Shown in pieces: positions 25,303 through 34,985 of a stretch of 64,000 nt of DNA. Position numbers and translations under genes: made by a program. The first letter of the stretch is position 1; the number at the start of each line of letters is the position of its first letter. Source of the stretch: an uncultured Lachnospiraceae bacterium (GTDB lineage Bacteria > Bacillota > Clostridia > Lachnospirales > Lachnospiraceae); assembly GCA_934343915.1 (NCBI GenBank), contig CAKRIL010000008.1:1-64000 (forward strand), given 5' to 3'. The notes beneath the pieces are model-generated. The model had not been told where the DNA came from. It saw only the letters and a list, made by a program, of their open reading frames with translations, and did no database searches.

Positions 25303-27333
25303 ATGATATGTAAAAAATGCGGAAAAGAATTGAGCGACACTGCCGCGTTCTGTCCGGCATGCGGCACGCCGCGTTCACCACAGACACCAAAAAATAATCC
25401 GAAAAAGAAGATTATCATCGCTGTGGCAGCAGTGATTGTGGTAATAGCAGCAGTATTTGTCGGAACCAGGCTTCCTTCACTGTTTGGTAGTGATACTGAC
25501 AGCAAGAGCGTAAAACAGGATGAGAGCAGTAAGAGTGAGGCAGTTAATGAGAGCACGGAACCTGTACAGCCGGAAAAAAGCAGTGAAGCAGCGGAGACAA
25601 CCATGGAGGCAGCAGACTATGATAAGCTGTTGGCTAATTTAGAGCTGGCTTATAATGCTGTGGAGGATGCGGCGGCACATATAGGAAGCGGAGAGGACTT
25701 GGAGGAAAAGGCGGCTGCCTTGGAAGCAGTGCAGCAGACGTTGAGTAATCTTGAGGAAGAAGCACAGGTACTTACGGCGAATGATTTCGAATTGCAGGAT
25801 GCGGTTTCCTCATATTACAGTCTGGCAGCTACCTATGCTAAAGTTAATTACGAATTTTATGATTTTTTTGTCCGTTATAACAAATCAGCTCTTATATATA
25901 GCAGACCTGATTTTTCAAGTGACAATACGAGCGTGCAGGAAGACTATAATGCATTGAAGGCATGGTACGAGACAGCCAAAAGTGAATATGAGGCTTTTGA
26001 ATATCCTTCTTTTATCGAAGGGTACTGGAACGAATATAAGGATATTTTGGAGCTGAATCAGACTGTTATCGATAAGCTGAGGGAGGCATTAAGCTGCGGC
26101 GACATTCTTCGCTATGTCTCATGCCAGGAACTGTATTTGCGTTGTGGAACTGCCGAAGAAAAATGGTTCAATGATGTACTTGATTCAAGCTTTGATACAG
26201 TGAATCGTTATGGCGGTAGCTTATATACCGATTCCTTAAATCTCTACAACGAAATACAGGAATATGTCGGCACGTCAAAAAAAGAAGAGTATGAGTTTTC
26301 CTATAATTTAAACAATGTCTATTACGATATTGAGTATGTTGATACAATTTACCCTTCACTGTATAATACCTACAATTCCTTTGCAATTATAAATATTGCA
26401 ACCTACGGCGGCGAGAAAAAAATTGATATTGAAGTCGAGATTCCCGGTGTTACACAGAAGTACAGACAGACCTATACAATCACGGGTGATGTAAAACAGT
26501 TGTTTATAAAGCCTCCATTTTTGCCGGGGGATATTGATTTGACCTCAGCAAAATCGGCACAGATAAATATAATATTCTACGAAAAGGACGGCACACAGGC
26601 TGTAACTGAAGCACACCCGATAACTGTAAAGAGCAAAAATGATGTGGAATGGTACAGCAGTGATTTTGGTATTTTCACGAAGGATAATATTCTGTGCTTC
26701 CTGACACCTGAATCATCAAACATAGCTTCCTTGAAGCGCAATGCCATAGATGAAATTACCAAGATTACAGCCGGAAGGATGGAATCGCTGCCGGGATATC
26801 AGGAGGCAGCATTCAGCAGTACACCATACAGACGTTATCTTATAACATATCTTCAGGCTGCATCTATCATGAGGGCAATGTACAACATGGGCGTGCGTTA
26901 CAATATGGACAGTTTCTCAGTGAGCGGAAGCAGCCAGCATGTGCTTATGCCTGATCAGGTCTTGGAACAGCAGAGCGGTCTGTGTATCGAGACAGCACTG
27001 ACCGTTGCAAGCGCATTGCAGAGTGCAGACATGCATGCATTCTTAATCTTCCCACCCGGACATGCACAGGTTGCCGTGGAGGTATGGAACAGCGGGGAAG
27101 GAAGCGGTGAATATTTTCTGATAGAGACAACCGCTTTAACAGATGGAGTAATAAATGGTACTGAATTTGATAGTTATGCTATTTCGTTATATAACGGAGA
27201 AATGTCTTCAGAAAATAATCGATGCATCTCCTATTATGATACTGAGCAGTGGAGCGAGTATCTTCAGGGCGTGCAATATATAATCGACTGTGACGATTCA
27301 AGAGTTCTCGGCATGACACCTTTCGCGAATTAG
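25303..27333 (+). CDS. Zinc-ribbon, single-pass membrane protein with transglutaminase-like domain
   Basis: 676 residues. A zinc ribbon (CKKCGK and CPACG, residues 3-21) lies in the cytoplasm, then a lysine patch and one membrane segment (about 35-55), a Ser/Glu/Lys linker, a helical region (about 100-330), a beta domain (about 340-450) and a C-terminal papain-like transglutaminase domain (about 520-660). Candidate catalytic residues are C561 in SGLCIETAL, H587 in PGHAQVAVEVW and the acid E608 in YFLIETTAL. Topology puts the catalytic domain outside the cell. It might crosslink or cleave surface proteins or peptidoglycan stems; the substrate is unknown. Confidence 0.75.
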   Translation: MICKKCGKELSDTAAFCPACGTPRSPQTPKNNPKKKIIIAVAAVIVVIAAVFVGTRLPSLFGSDTDSKSVKQDESSKSEAVNESTEPVQPEKSSEAAETTMEAADYDKLLANLELAYNAVEDAAAHIGSGEDLEEKAAALEAVQQTLSNLEEEAQVLTANDFELQDAVSSYYSLAATYAKVNYEFYDFFVRYNKSALIYSRPDFSSDNTSVQEDYNALKAWYETAKSEYEAFEYPSFIEGYWNEYKDILELNQTVIDKLREALSCGDILRYVSCQELYLRCGTAEEKWFNDVLDSSFDTVNRYGGSLYTDSLNLYNEIQEYVGTSKKEEYEFSYNLNNVYYDIEYVDTIYPSLYNTYNSFAIINIATYGGEKKIDIEVEIPGVTQKYRQTYTITGDVKQLFIKPPFLPGDIDLTSAKSAQINIIFYEKDGTQAVTEAHPITVKSKNDVEWYSSDFGIFTKDNILCFLTPESSNIASLKRNAIDEITKITAGRMESLPGYQEAAFSSTPYRRYLITYLQAASIMRAMYNMGVRYNMDSFSVSGSSQHVLMPDQVLEQQSGLCIETALTVASALQSADMHAFLIFPPGHAQVAVEVWNSGEGSGEYFLIETTALTDGVINGTEFDSYAISLYNGEMSSENNRCISYYDTEQWSEYLQGVQYIIDCDDSRVLGMTPFAN

Positions 27334-27350
27334 ATAATACAGGCTAAGTA

Positions 27351-27381
27351 AAAGGGGCGTTCAATATGAACGTCCCTTTAC
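27351..27381. terminator. Bidirectional terminator between convergent genes
   Basis: AAAGGGGCGTTCA and TGAACGTCCCTTT form a hairpin. Read on the minus strand it is followed by TTTTAC, and on the plus strand by TTTA, so it can serve both the transglutaminase-like gene and ridA. Confidence 0.65.
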
Positions 27382-27411
27382 ATATATGCTGCTGAATTAA
27401 TAGTATGATTA

Positions 27412-27783
27412 TTATACCTCAGCTATAACCTCAACCTCGCATAATACATTCTTAGGAAGTGTCTTTACTGCAACGCATGAACGTGCAGGCTTACCAGTGA
27501 AGTACTTAGCGTAAATCTCATTGAACTTTCCAAAATCGCCCATATCTGCAAGAAAGCAGGTTGTCTTGACAACATTCTCGTAGGAAACACCGGCAGCCTT
27601 TAAGAGTGCGCCGAGGTTCTTCATAACCTGCTCGGTCTGCTCCTCAATCGTAGTTCCGACAACTGCGCCTGTGGCAGGGTCAAGAGGAACCTGTCCTGAT
27701 GAGTAGAAAAATCCGTTGGTGATAAAGCCCTGTGAGTAAGGTCCGATTGCTGCAGGAGCATCAGGTGTATTAACTAATTTCAT
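27412..27783 (-). CDS. ridA: RidA-family enamine/imine deaminase
   Basis: 123 residues, normal length. Motifs: DAPAAIGPYSQG, SSGQVPLDP, EQTEQVMKNLGALL and GKPARSCVAV, where R101 is the arginine that binds the substrate carboxylate. RidA hydrolyses reactive 2-aminoacrylate released by PLP enzymes such as threonine/serine dehydratase, forming pyruvate and ammonia. It has GGAGG in front of the start (minus strand, about 27791). Cytoplasmic trimer by family. Confidence 0.93.
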   Translation of the reverse strand: MKLVNTPDAPAAIGPYSQGFITNGFFYSSGQVPLDPATGAVVGTTIEEQTEQVMKNLGALLKAAGVSYENVVKTTCFLADMGDFGKFNEIYAKYFTGKPARSCVAVKTLPKNVLCEVEVIAEV

Positions 27784-27875
27784 AAATATACCTCCATGAA
27801 TATATATTTGTATGTATTTTAACGCGGCAAAACGAAAAAGTAAACAACTCTTTGAGAGATTTTCTTCTAACGCTT

Positions 27876-28835
27876 TTAATATAATTTTGGTAATTTATCC
27901 AAGGTAATGGCATAATCGTGGTTATATAATTCTTTTAATACAACATACTCATTATATTTTTCCGTCAGTGCAAAATCTCCACTCCAAATCATATACCATA
28001 ACCATGGTACCTGAGTCTCGGCAAGCTTTTTGACATCCGGTAATATACCGCTTTCTGCCAAAGCAGCCCCTTTATGTATAGCTGTAATTTTTTTTAACTC
28101 ATCATATTTATCTTTAAAGTCTCCATATGCATAAGCGGGTGGGTAAATATCTCTTGAAATAATATCACAATAGCTGTCTCCCACATATCCATCCGCCAAT
28201 GGAGAATTCCATACCCAAATCAAATTATCAAGGTGATGTTTTTCTGTGTAATAGTGATACATAAATCTATACAGCTCCCGGGCTGTATCTGCCCCTTTGG
28301 CTCCCCACCAAAACCAGGCACCCTCAGATTCATGAAAAGGTCTCCATAGAATAGGAATATTTTTCTCACAAAAAGGCTGTAATAACGATGCCATATAATC
28401 CAAATCACTACACATGGCAATATGTTCAGGTGTACCTTCAAGCAATGCCCGTTCTGCATCAAAATCCGTATTTTCTGAATAAAATGACTTATCTCTGCCT
28501 CCAAGAGGTGAAAACCAATGCCATGTAAAGGTAATCAGCCCGCCTTTTTTTGCCCACTCCCATGCTTTACCTAAAGTTCCCCTGTTCCGCGTTACTTCCG
28601 TTACACATGCGGAATCTGCCGTTTCAAGCTGAATATTAGGTGAATATGAAAGAAGCTCAAAGCCGCACAATGCAGGCAGCTTTCCTGTTATCTTTTGTAT
28701 TTCTGATAATTCTTCCTGTTCCATAGTCTGTGTATGCTGACCTGTAATAATGCCTTTGCCTTCTATTTCGTCAAGATATTCCATAACATTCTTTACTTCT
28801 TTTGTTGCATGGGGATTACATGGATATGTTATCAT
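27876..28835 (-). CDS. GH26 beta-mannanase-like glycoside hydrolase
   Basis: 319 residues, a single TIM barrel. Typical GH26 landmarks: GIITGQHTQ near residue 28, WHWFSPLGG (about 105-113), acid/base E169 in RPFHESEGAWFWWG, IWVWNSP and the nucleophile E261 in ALAESG. It hydrolyses beta-1,4-mannan or mannooligosaccharides. There is no signal peptide or carbohydrate-binding module, so it should act on imported oligosaccharides, not on polymer outside. The base composition is more AT-rich than its neighbours and it stands alone on the minus strand, compatible with later acquisition. Confidence 0.9.
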   Translation of the reverse strand: MITYPCNPHATKEVKNVMEYLDEIEGKGIITGQHTQTMEQEELSEIQKITGKLPALCGFELLSYSPNIQLETADSACVTEVTRNRGTLGKAWEWAKKGGLITFTWHWFSPLGGRDKSFYSENTDFDAERALLEGTPEHIAMCSDLDYMASLLQPFCEKNIPILWRPFHESEGAWFWWGAKGADTARELYRFMYHYYTEKHHLDNLIWVWNSPLADGYVGDSYCDIISRDIYPPAYAYGDFKDKYDELKKITAIHKGAALAESGILPDVKKLAETQVPWLWYMIWSGDFALTEKYNEYVVLKELYNHDYAITLDKLPKLY

Positions 28836-29005
28836 AATTTACACTCCTTTGCTTTTCATTCAGATTGACATGTGACTTATTTTTATCAAAATTATAGCAC
28901 AGGTTGTGAATATAATAAATCGAACATTTGGGATGTCGGTATTTTTATGGCATGCTTTGGAATATAATATGAAATGAGGGCTAATATGTCAAGGTGGGGG
29001 TAATA

Positions 29006-29935
29006 ATGAGGGGTGTATTTAACAGTGCGTATGCGGGCATATATGAGATTCCGTGCGGGGTAAAGTGTGCCGAGGAGGGCGTTGTAAAGTCCGCGATAGC
29101 GGATGAGGGCTTATACGGGCAGAGGTTCGAGGTTATCGGAGAGTGCTGTGACAGGGCGGGAGAGTTCGTCAGGATAAGGACTGATTATGGTTATGAGGGG
29201 TATGTTAAATGCAATGATGTTATCTTAAATGATTGTACTTGCGGATGCGATGAAGGGAATATACGATATATTCAGGGGGATAAATATGAGCTTGTTCAGG
29301 TAAAAAAGGCGGTCGTGGATATTCTGTCAGAGCCGTTCGTGGCTTCGGTGCGGCTTATGTCGGTCACCAGAGGTGCGGTGCTTATGTGCCTTGATTTTGA
29401 AAATGAAAAGCAGGATGAGAATGACAAATGTCTGGACAATCAATATATGCGCGTGAAACTGTACGACGGAAGGTGCGGTTATATCCCGAGGTCATGTGTG
29501 GAGGATTATGCGGTGCCGCTTGATGAAGAGCAGATTGCGCGGCTTGACGAGGAAAAGCTTCGGGAGAGGCTTGTCAGAACTGCGGCATCATATCTCGGAG
29601 TTCAGTACAGGTGGGGAGGAAAGACACCGCTTGGAATAGACTGTTCGGGGCTTACCTCTATGGCATATATGCTTAATGGAATATACATCTATCGCGATGC
29701 GGTGTTAAAGCCGGGATTTCCAGTGAGGCAGATATCATATGAGTGCAAGAAGCCCGGGGATTTGCTGTATTTTCCGGGGCATATTGCCATGTACATAGGG
29801 AGTGAAGAGTATATTCATTCGACGGCGAGAGCCGGGAGCGACGGAGTTGTACTTAACAGTCTTAATCCATGTTCGACACTGTTCAGGCTTGATTTGGCGG
29901 AGAGCCTGTATGCGGTAGGGCGCGTGTTTGCTTAA
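29006..29935 (+). CDS. NlpC/P60 endopeptidase with SH3-like domains, cytoplasmic
   Basis: 309 residues from ATG 29006 (GGTGGGGG just upstream); a GTG at 28994 is less likely. Two bacterial SH3-like segments (about 5-70 and 90-165) precede the NlpC/P60 domain (about 185-300) with the triad C213 in GIDCSGL, H259 in GHIAMYIG and H271 in YIHST. Without a signal peptide it resembles YkfC-type gamma-D-glutamyl-L-diamino acid endopeptidases that trim recycled muropeptides in the cytosol. An M19 dipeptidase two genes downstream would fit the same peptide salvage. Confidence 0.88.
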   Translation: MRGVFNSAYAGIYEIPCGVKCAEEGVVKSAIADEGLYGQRFEVIGECCDRAGEFVRIRTDYGYEGYVKCNDVILNDCTCGCDEGNIRYIQGDKYELVQVKKAVVDILSEPFVASVRLMSVTRGAVLMCLDFENEKQDENDKCLDNQYMRVKLYDGRCGYIPRSCVEDYAVPLDEEQIARLDEEKLRERLVRTAASYLGVQYRWGGKTPLGIDCSGLTSMAYMLNGIYIYRDAVLKPGFPVRQISYECKKPGDLLYFPGHIAMYIGSEEYIHSTARAGSDGVVLNSLNPCSTLFRLDLAESLYAVGRVFA

Positions 29936-30053
29936 AAAGAAAATAAATCATATTGCTTAAAATGATACATTGTGTTAATATATATTAAGTAATAATGTTG
30001 TTATTTAGGAGCAGGATACGGATTGTACGGCGCATAATGGAGACAGGCAGGTT

Positions 30054-31775
30054 ATGAAATATAATATCGGAATCGGAAAACAGAATTTTGCAGATATAAG
30101 AGAAAATAATTATTTCTTTGTGGATAAGACAGCATTCATAAAGGAATGGTGGGAGTCGGGTGATGATGTAACGCTTATAACCCGACCGAGACGTTTTGGA
30201 AAGACGCTGAATATGAGTATGCTCAACTGTTTTTTCTCAAACCAGTATGCTGACAGCGGTTATTTGTTCAGAGGCTTGAAGATATGGGAGGATGAGAAAT
30301 ACAGAAAGATTCAGGGAACATATCCTGTTATTTTTATAAGCTTTGCGGATGTCAAGAGCACAGGCTTTTATGAGGCGAGAAGTACCATAGCAGCCATAAT
30401 AAATGATGTGTACAAGCAGCATAGGTATCTGCTCGACAGTGATATTCTCACGGACGGTGAGAAGGATGTATGGGAATGGCTCGAAAGATATGTAATTGAC
30501 TCTTCTATGAATAATGATGAAAACAATTCCATGATACAGAGGGCAATCAAGAACTTATGCGGTTGTCTTGCAAGATACTATGACAGTAAGGTGTTAATTC
30601 TGCTTGATGAGTATGATACACCAATGCAGGAAGCATATATTCATGGTTATTGGGATGAATTTACTTCATTTATCAGAAGCTTTTTTAATGCCACATTCAA
30701 AACTAACCCGTATTTGGAACGCGCAATAATGACAGGAATCACAAGGGTATCAAAAGAATCAATTTTTTCGGATTTGAATAATTTAACTGTGGTTACAACG
30801 ACATCCGACAGATACAGTACATGCTTTGGTTTTACGGAGGTGGAAGTTTTTCATGTGCTTGATGAGATGCAGCTCGGGGAATGCAAGGCGGATGTGAAGA
30901 GATGGTATGACGGTTTTGTTTTCGGGGAACATAGGGATATATATAATCCATGGTCGATTACCAATTTCCTCAAAGAGCAGAAGCTCAGACCATATTGGGC
31001 ATTGACCAGTTCCAACAGTCTTGTGAGCAGACTTATTCAGACGGCACCGGGGGATGTAAAGCAGACGATGGAAGATTTGGTGAGCGGCAGGGAGGTGGTT
31101 GTCAATTTTGATGAGCAGATAGTTTTCAGCCAGCTTGGAAAGGATAAGAATGCTATATGGAGTCTTTTGGTGGCGAGTGGATATTTAAAGCCTGATGCTG
31201 TGGAGTACAGAGGTGAGCTGATGGAACCATGGTACCATTTGTCGATAACGAATCTTGAGACCAGAAGTATGTTCTATACTATGTTCAAGGCATGGTTTAA
31301 TGATAATGATTCCAATTACAATGCGTTCGTCGTGGCTTTATTGAAGGGTAATCTCAAGGAAATGAATGTGTACATGAATGATGTGGCACTTTCAACCTTC
31401 AGCAGTTTTGACATTGGAACGCATCCGTCTGAGAAAGCACAGCCTGAGAAGTTTTATCATGGCTTTGTTTTGGGGCTGCTGGTTGAACTGCGTGACATAT
31501 ACGAGATTAAATCGAACCGCGAGAGCGGATACGGCAGATATGATGTGATGCTTATTCCAAAGAAGGAGGCCGCAAAATATAATGCCATTGTACTTGAATT
31601 TAAGGTGTTTGATGCATGCGATGAGAGAACCCTTGAGGACACCGCGCAGTCTGCACTAAGACAGATAGAGGAGAAAAATTACGATGCCGAGCTTTTATCT
31701 TGCGGCATCGCAAAGGAGCGCATAAAGCACTACGGCTTCGCATTTGAAGGTAAGAGGGTGCTGATAGCGGAATAA
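30054..31775 (+). CDS. AAA ATPase with C-terminal PD-(D/E)XK nuclease-like domain (AAA-ATPase_like/DUF1703)
   Basis: 573 residues. Begins IGKQNFADIRENNYFFVDKT, then Walker A RPRRFGKTLNMSML (about 45-57), Walker B LILLDEYDTP (about 184-193), sensor-like TGITRVSK, and NPWSITNF. The C-terminus has YDVMLIPK and IVLEFKVFD, the D and ExK of a PD-(D/E)XK fold, near residues 500-525. All motifs of the family are intact. These proteins are abundant and multicopy in Lachnospiraceae and Bacteroides; their function is unknown, with mobile or defence roles often suspected. It is a different family from the DUF4143 remnants at the window start. Confidence 0.88.
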   Translation: MKYNIGIGKQNFADIRENNYFFVDKTAFIKEWWESGDDVTLITRPRRFGKTLNMSMLNCFFSNQYADSGYLFRGLKIWEDEKYRKIQGTYPVIFISFADVKSTGFYEARSTIAAIINDVYKQHRYLLDSDILTDGEKDVWEWLERYVIDSSMNNDENNSMIQRAIKNLCGCLARYYDSKVLILLDEYDTPMQEAYIHGYWDEFTSFIRSFFNATFKTNPYLERAIMTGITRVSKESIFSDLNNLTVVTTTSDRYSTCFGFTEVEVFHVLDEMQLGECKADVKRWYDGFVFGEHRDIYNPWSITNFLKEQKLRPYWALTSSNSLVSRLIQTAPGDVKQTMEDLVSGREVVVNFDEQIVFSQLGKDKNAIWSLLVASGYLKPDAVEYRGELMEPWYHLSITNLETRSMFYTMFKAWFNDNDSNYNAFVVALLKGNLKEMNVYMNDVALSTFSSFDIGTHPSEKAQPEKFYHGFVLGLLVELRDIYEIKSNRESGYGRYDVMLIPKKEAAKYNAIVLEFKVFDACDERTLEDTAQSALRQIEEKNYDAELLSCGIAKERIKHYGFAFEGKRVLIAE

Positions 31776-31798
31776 AAATGATATGGAGGCAGCACACT

Positions 31799-32803
31799 AT
31801 GAAAGTCTTTGACATGCACTGCGATACACTGTCCGCGATTATGTATGACAGAAAGAATAATATTGAATCCGGGCTCAGGCAGAATAATCATCATCTTGAT
31901 TTGCTGAAGATGAAGAAGGGGGATTATATGCTGCAGTGCTTTGCGGTATATATTAATAAGGCATATTCGGAGAATGTACTTTTGGACGGGCTGAAGCTTG
32001 TCGATATTTTTTATGAGGAGCTTGAAAAAAATAAGGACATAATATCTCAGGTAAGAAGCTATGCAGACATTGAGGAAAATATGAGAGCAGGAAGAATGTC
32101 GGCAATGCTCACCGGCGAGGAGGGAGATATATGTGCAGGAAGCCTTGAGATGCTTAAGAACTATTACAGGCTGGGGCTCAGAATGATGACACTTACCTGG
32201 AATCATGAGAATGAGCTTGCCTATCCCAACTATGTAGTGTACAACGAGGACGGAACATTTTACTATAATGCGGATGCGTCGAAGGGACTTAAGGAGAAGG
32301 GCTTTGAATTCATAGCGGAGATGGAGAGGCTGGGAATCGTCATTGACGTGTCACACCTGTCGGATGCGGGCTTCTGGGATATATACAACAATACGACGAA
32401 GCCGTTTGTGGCAAGCCATTCCAATGCGAGAGCCATGAATCCTCATGTGAGGAATCTGACCGACGACATGATAAGGGCGTTCGGAGAGAGAGGCTGTATA
32501 ACGGGACTCAATTACTGCGGAGCGTTTTTAACGGGCGACGGCAGCATGAGCCATGACGCGGAGAGCAGGGTTAGTGACATGGTTCGCCATGTTAAGTACA
32601 TCACGAACCTCGGAGGCATTGATGTGATGGCACTCGGCTCTGACTTTGACGGGATAGGCGGAAAGCTTGAACTCGCGGACGCATCGTATCTTCCGAGACT
32701 CCACGACGCACTAAAAAATGCGGGATTTTCGGAGAGCGATATAGAAAAAATATTTTATAAGAATGCACTCAGGGTTTTCAAGGAGTGCTTAAAATTGTGC
32801 TAA
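31799..32803 (+). CDS. Membrane dipeptidase (peptidase family M19)
   Basis: 334 residues from ATG 31799 (GGAGG 31785-31789); the frame is open seven codons further upstream but that ATG overlaps the previous stop region. Binuclear zinc ligands of the renal dipeptidase family are present: H7 and D9 in DMHCDT, bridging E107 in TGEEGD, H186 in DVSHLS and H207 in ASHSNAR, with the D282-F-D284 motif. It cleaves dipeptides, including ones with a D-residue at the C-terminus. Despite the family name it lacks a signal peptide or anchor and is likely cytosolic. Confidence 0.92.
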   Translation: MKVFDMHCDTLSAIMYDRKNNIESGLRQNNHHLDLLKMKKGDYMLQCFAVYINKAYSENVLLDGLKLVDIFYEELEKNKDIISQVRSYADIEENMRAGRMSAMLTGEEGDICAGSLEMLKNYYRLGLRMMTLTWNHENELAYPNYVVYNEDGTFYYNADASKGLKEKGFEFIAEMERLGIVIDVSHLSDAGFWDIYNNTTKPFVASHSNARAMNPHVRNLTDDMIRAFGERGCITGLNYCGAFLTGDGSMSHDAESRVSDMVRHVKYITNLGGIDVMALGSDFDGIGGKLELADASYLPRLHDALKNAGFSESDIEKIFYKNALRVFKECLKLC

Positions 32804-33059
32804 TCTTTTAACAATGATACATAATTTCTTTCATGAAATCATTATTTTGCACAAAGAAAATTGCTTTTCATATACAGATTGTACAAAAATATGGTTGTTC
32901 TTTACAATAAAACTACCAAAAAGTGGTTCTTTTTCTATTTGCACATATTGACATTGTGTGTAATAATGGCACTCGTAAGAAAAAGGAAAACACAAGAGTC
33001 ATCGGATGAGATGACAGGCAGTTTTTTGAAGAAGCTGTCATGAAAGGAAAGGGATTAAT

Positions 33060-33383
33060 ATGTTAAGAGGTTTTATTAAGTGCGTTACACGTAAGGAAAG
33101 AATTGCATATCTTATGGACAACAGATTCGGCAACTGGTCTGATTCAGAGATTGATGCTGTTATGAAGATTGTAGGCGTTAAGGACGATTACAGCAACGCT
33201 ACTAAGGAAGAGAGACTTAAGGCAGCAGCAGCTATTCTTAAGCTTTCAGATAATGATAAGGCAGAGTTCGGCCGCATCAAGGATCACGGTGAGGCAGTTG
33301 ATGATATGGAAGCCATGAGAGACAGCATCCAGTATACAAAGCTTGTTTCCAACCTTTATGCAAAGAGCAGCCAGTTAGTATAA
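33060..33383 (+). CDS. Small helical protein of unknown function
   Basis: 107 residues, not recognised. AAAGGAAAGGG sits before the ATG, codon use is strongly biased (AAG, CTT, GCA), and a very strong terminator follows, all pointing to a real, well expressed gene. The protein is hydrophilic and helical, with SDSEIDAVMKIVGV, EERLKAAAAILKL and KDHGEAVDDMEAMRD; there is no membrane segment. The 250 bases upstream are AT-rich with no clear gene. A 60-codon frame at 32861 overlaps the presumed promoter area and is not supported. Confidence 0.7.
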   Translation: MLRGFIKCVTRKERIAYLMDNRFGNWSDSEIDAVMKIVGVKDDYSNATKEERLKAAAAILKLSDNDKAEFGRIKDHGEAVDDMEAMRDSIQYTKLVSNLYAKSSQLV

Positions 33384-33408
33384 TTTAGATAATACAGGAT
33401 ACAATAGG

Positions 33409-33455
33409 AGTAACAGATACCATTGAAAGAGATGGTATCTGTTACTCTTTTTTTT
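33409..33455 (+). terminator. Strong intrinsic terminator
   Basis: A perfect 15-base stem (AGTAACAGATACCAT with ATGGTATCTGTTACT, 33409-33446) followed by eight T residues. Confidence 0.95.
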
Positions 33456-33507
33456 ACACGAAAATGCCTTTTGGCACTTTTGGTGTGTTTAGGTGAGGAG
33501 GCTTGCT

Positions 33508-34920
33508 TTGAAAAAGATATCAGATTCGCTGCACGATAATGTGCGGGAACTTAAGAATATACTTCATGCAGATAAGAACTTTGATTTGATATACAGGCAG
33601 CAGAAACTTGGACAGAGGGATGCAGGCTTTTTCTTTATTGACGGATTCATAAAGGATACTATAATGGAGAGGCTGTTAAAGTCGTTTTCCGACCTTAAGG
33701 CTGACGATATTCCGGATAATGCAAAGGAGTTTTCGGACAAGTATATACCTTATGTCGAGGTTGATCTGTTAAATGATGTTGAGGATATAGTGACGGCGGT
33801 ATTATCGGGAGTTGCATGTTATTTTGTTGACGGTTACAGTGAATGCATGGCTATCGACTGCAGGACATATCCGATGAGAAGTGTGGATGAGCCGTGGAAG
33901 GACAGGGTGCTCAGAGGTTCAAGGGATGGCTTTGTCGAGACAATAGTGTCCAATATAGCACTTATAAGAAGGCGTATAAGAGACCCGAGGCTGTGCGTTG
34001 AGATTCTTCAGGCGGGTGTCAAGTCGAGAACCGACATATCGGTGGCATACCTTGAGGGTGTGGCTGACATGAAGCTTCTAAGAAATATAAAGGACAAGGT
34101 TGAACAGCTCAATGTTGATGCGCTCACCATGAACATAGAGAGTCTTGCCGAGGCAGTGCTTGACGGGCCATACATTAACCCTTTTCCGAAGTTCAAGTAC
34201 ACGGAGAGACCGGACACTGCTGCTGCATCAATACTTGACGGCAACATTGTTCTTATTGTGGATAACTCTCCGGCGGTTATCGTTGTGCCTGCAAGTATAT
34301 TCGATGTCATGGAGGAGGCGGATGACTTCTATTTTCCGCCGATAGTGGGAAACTATATTCGATTTTCGAGATTCATAATGTCGGTGCTCACGCTGATTCT
34401 GACACCGATGTGGATGGCACTCATCGAGTATCCGGAGAAGCTTCCCGACTGGCTTGCATTCATCAATCTTGCGGACGAGGCGAATATTCATGTGTTCTGG
34501 CAGCTCATTATACTTGAATTTGCGATAGACGGTCTGAGACTTGCTGCTGTCAACACGCCGACCATGCTCTCGACACCGCTGTCGGTTGTGGCAGGTATCG
34601 TTGTGGGAGAGTATGCGGTAAGCTCAGGCTGGTTCTCGCCGGAGACAATGCTTTACATGGCATTCGTTGCCATAGGCACCTATGCACAGGCGAACTTTGA
34701 GCTTGGATATGCAATTAAGTTCTTCAGGCTCCTGACACTTGTGCTGACATATCTTTTCTACTGGTTGGGATTCTTTGCGGGAGTGATACTCACACTGCTT
34801 GCGATAGCCTTCAACAATACGATATCAGGGAAGAGCTATATCTATCCGGTAGTTCCCTTTGACGGAAGGAAGCTTATAAGAAAGCTGTTCAGAGTGAGAC
34901 TTCCGAGAAACAATGCATAA
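33508..34920 (+). CDS. spoVAF: Spore germination protein, GerA/SpoVAF family
   Basis: 470 residues from TTG 33508, chosen because GAGGAGG (33495-33501) is six bases ahead; the GTG at 33493 overlaps that site. The N-terminal soluble domain has FFFIDGFIKDTIMERLL, typical of SpoVAF, and RGSRDGFVETIVSNIALIRRRIRDPRLC. Four or five membrane segments follow (about 285-455), with NTPTMLSTPLSVVAGIVVGEYAV. SpoVAF lies in the spore inner membrane with the SpoVA dipicolinate channel or GerA receptors. No other spoVA or ger gene is adjacent, so it is an orphan here. It implies a spore-forming lineage. Confidence 0.88.
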   Translation: MKKISDSLHDNVRELKNILHADKNFDLIYRQQKLGQRDAGFFFIDGFIKDTIMERLLKSFSDLKADDIPDNAKEFSDKYIPYVEVDLLNDVEDIVTAVLSGVACYFVDGYSECMAIDCRTYPMRSVDEPWKDRVLRGSRDGFVETIVSNIALIRRRIRDPRLCVEILQAGVKSRTDISVAYLEGVADMKLLRNIKDKVEQLNVDALTMNIESLAEAVLDGPYINPFPKFKYTERPDTAAASILDGNIVLIVDNSPAVIVVPASIFDVMEEADDFYFPPIVGNYIRFSRFIMSVLTLILTPMWMALIEYPEKLPDWLAFINLADEANIHVFWQLIILEFAIDGLRLAAVNTPTMLSTPLSVVAGIVVGEYAVSSGWFSPETMLYMAFVAIGTYAQANFELGYAIKFFRLLTLVLTYLFYWLGFFAGVILTLLAIAFNNTISGKSYIYPVVPFDGRKLIRKLFRVRLPRNNA

Positions 34921-34954
34921 TGCGGTGATGATATATTCTGATAAAAAAAGGAGG

Positions 34955-34985
34955 GCCCGGTACTTCGGGGAAAGTACCGGGCTTT
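34955..34985 (+). terminator. Terminator after spoVAF
   Basis: GCCCGGTACTT pairs with AAGTACCGGGC around CGGGGA, followed by TTTAT. The rest of 34986-35180 is AT-rich and holds no gene that I can support. Confidence 0.75.

Noticed and set aside
30054..31775. AAA/DUF1703 gene as the intact parent of the fragments at 1-87 and 1544-1894
   Set aside because: The C-terminal motifs differ (LEFKVFD against IECKAN with SAKNFG), so they belong to different ATPase families.
32861..33043. 60-codon frame before the small unknown gene
   Set aside because: No ribosome binding site; it covers the likely promoter region and has no family resemblance.
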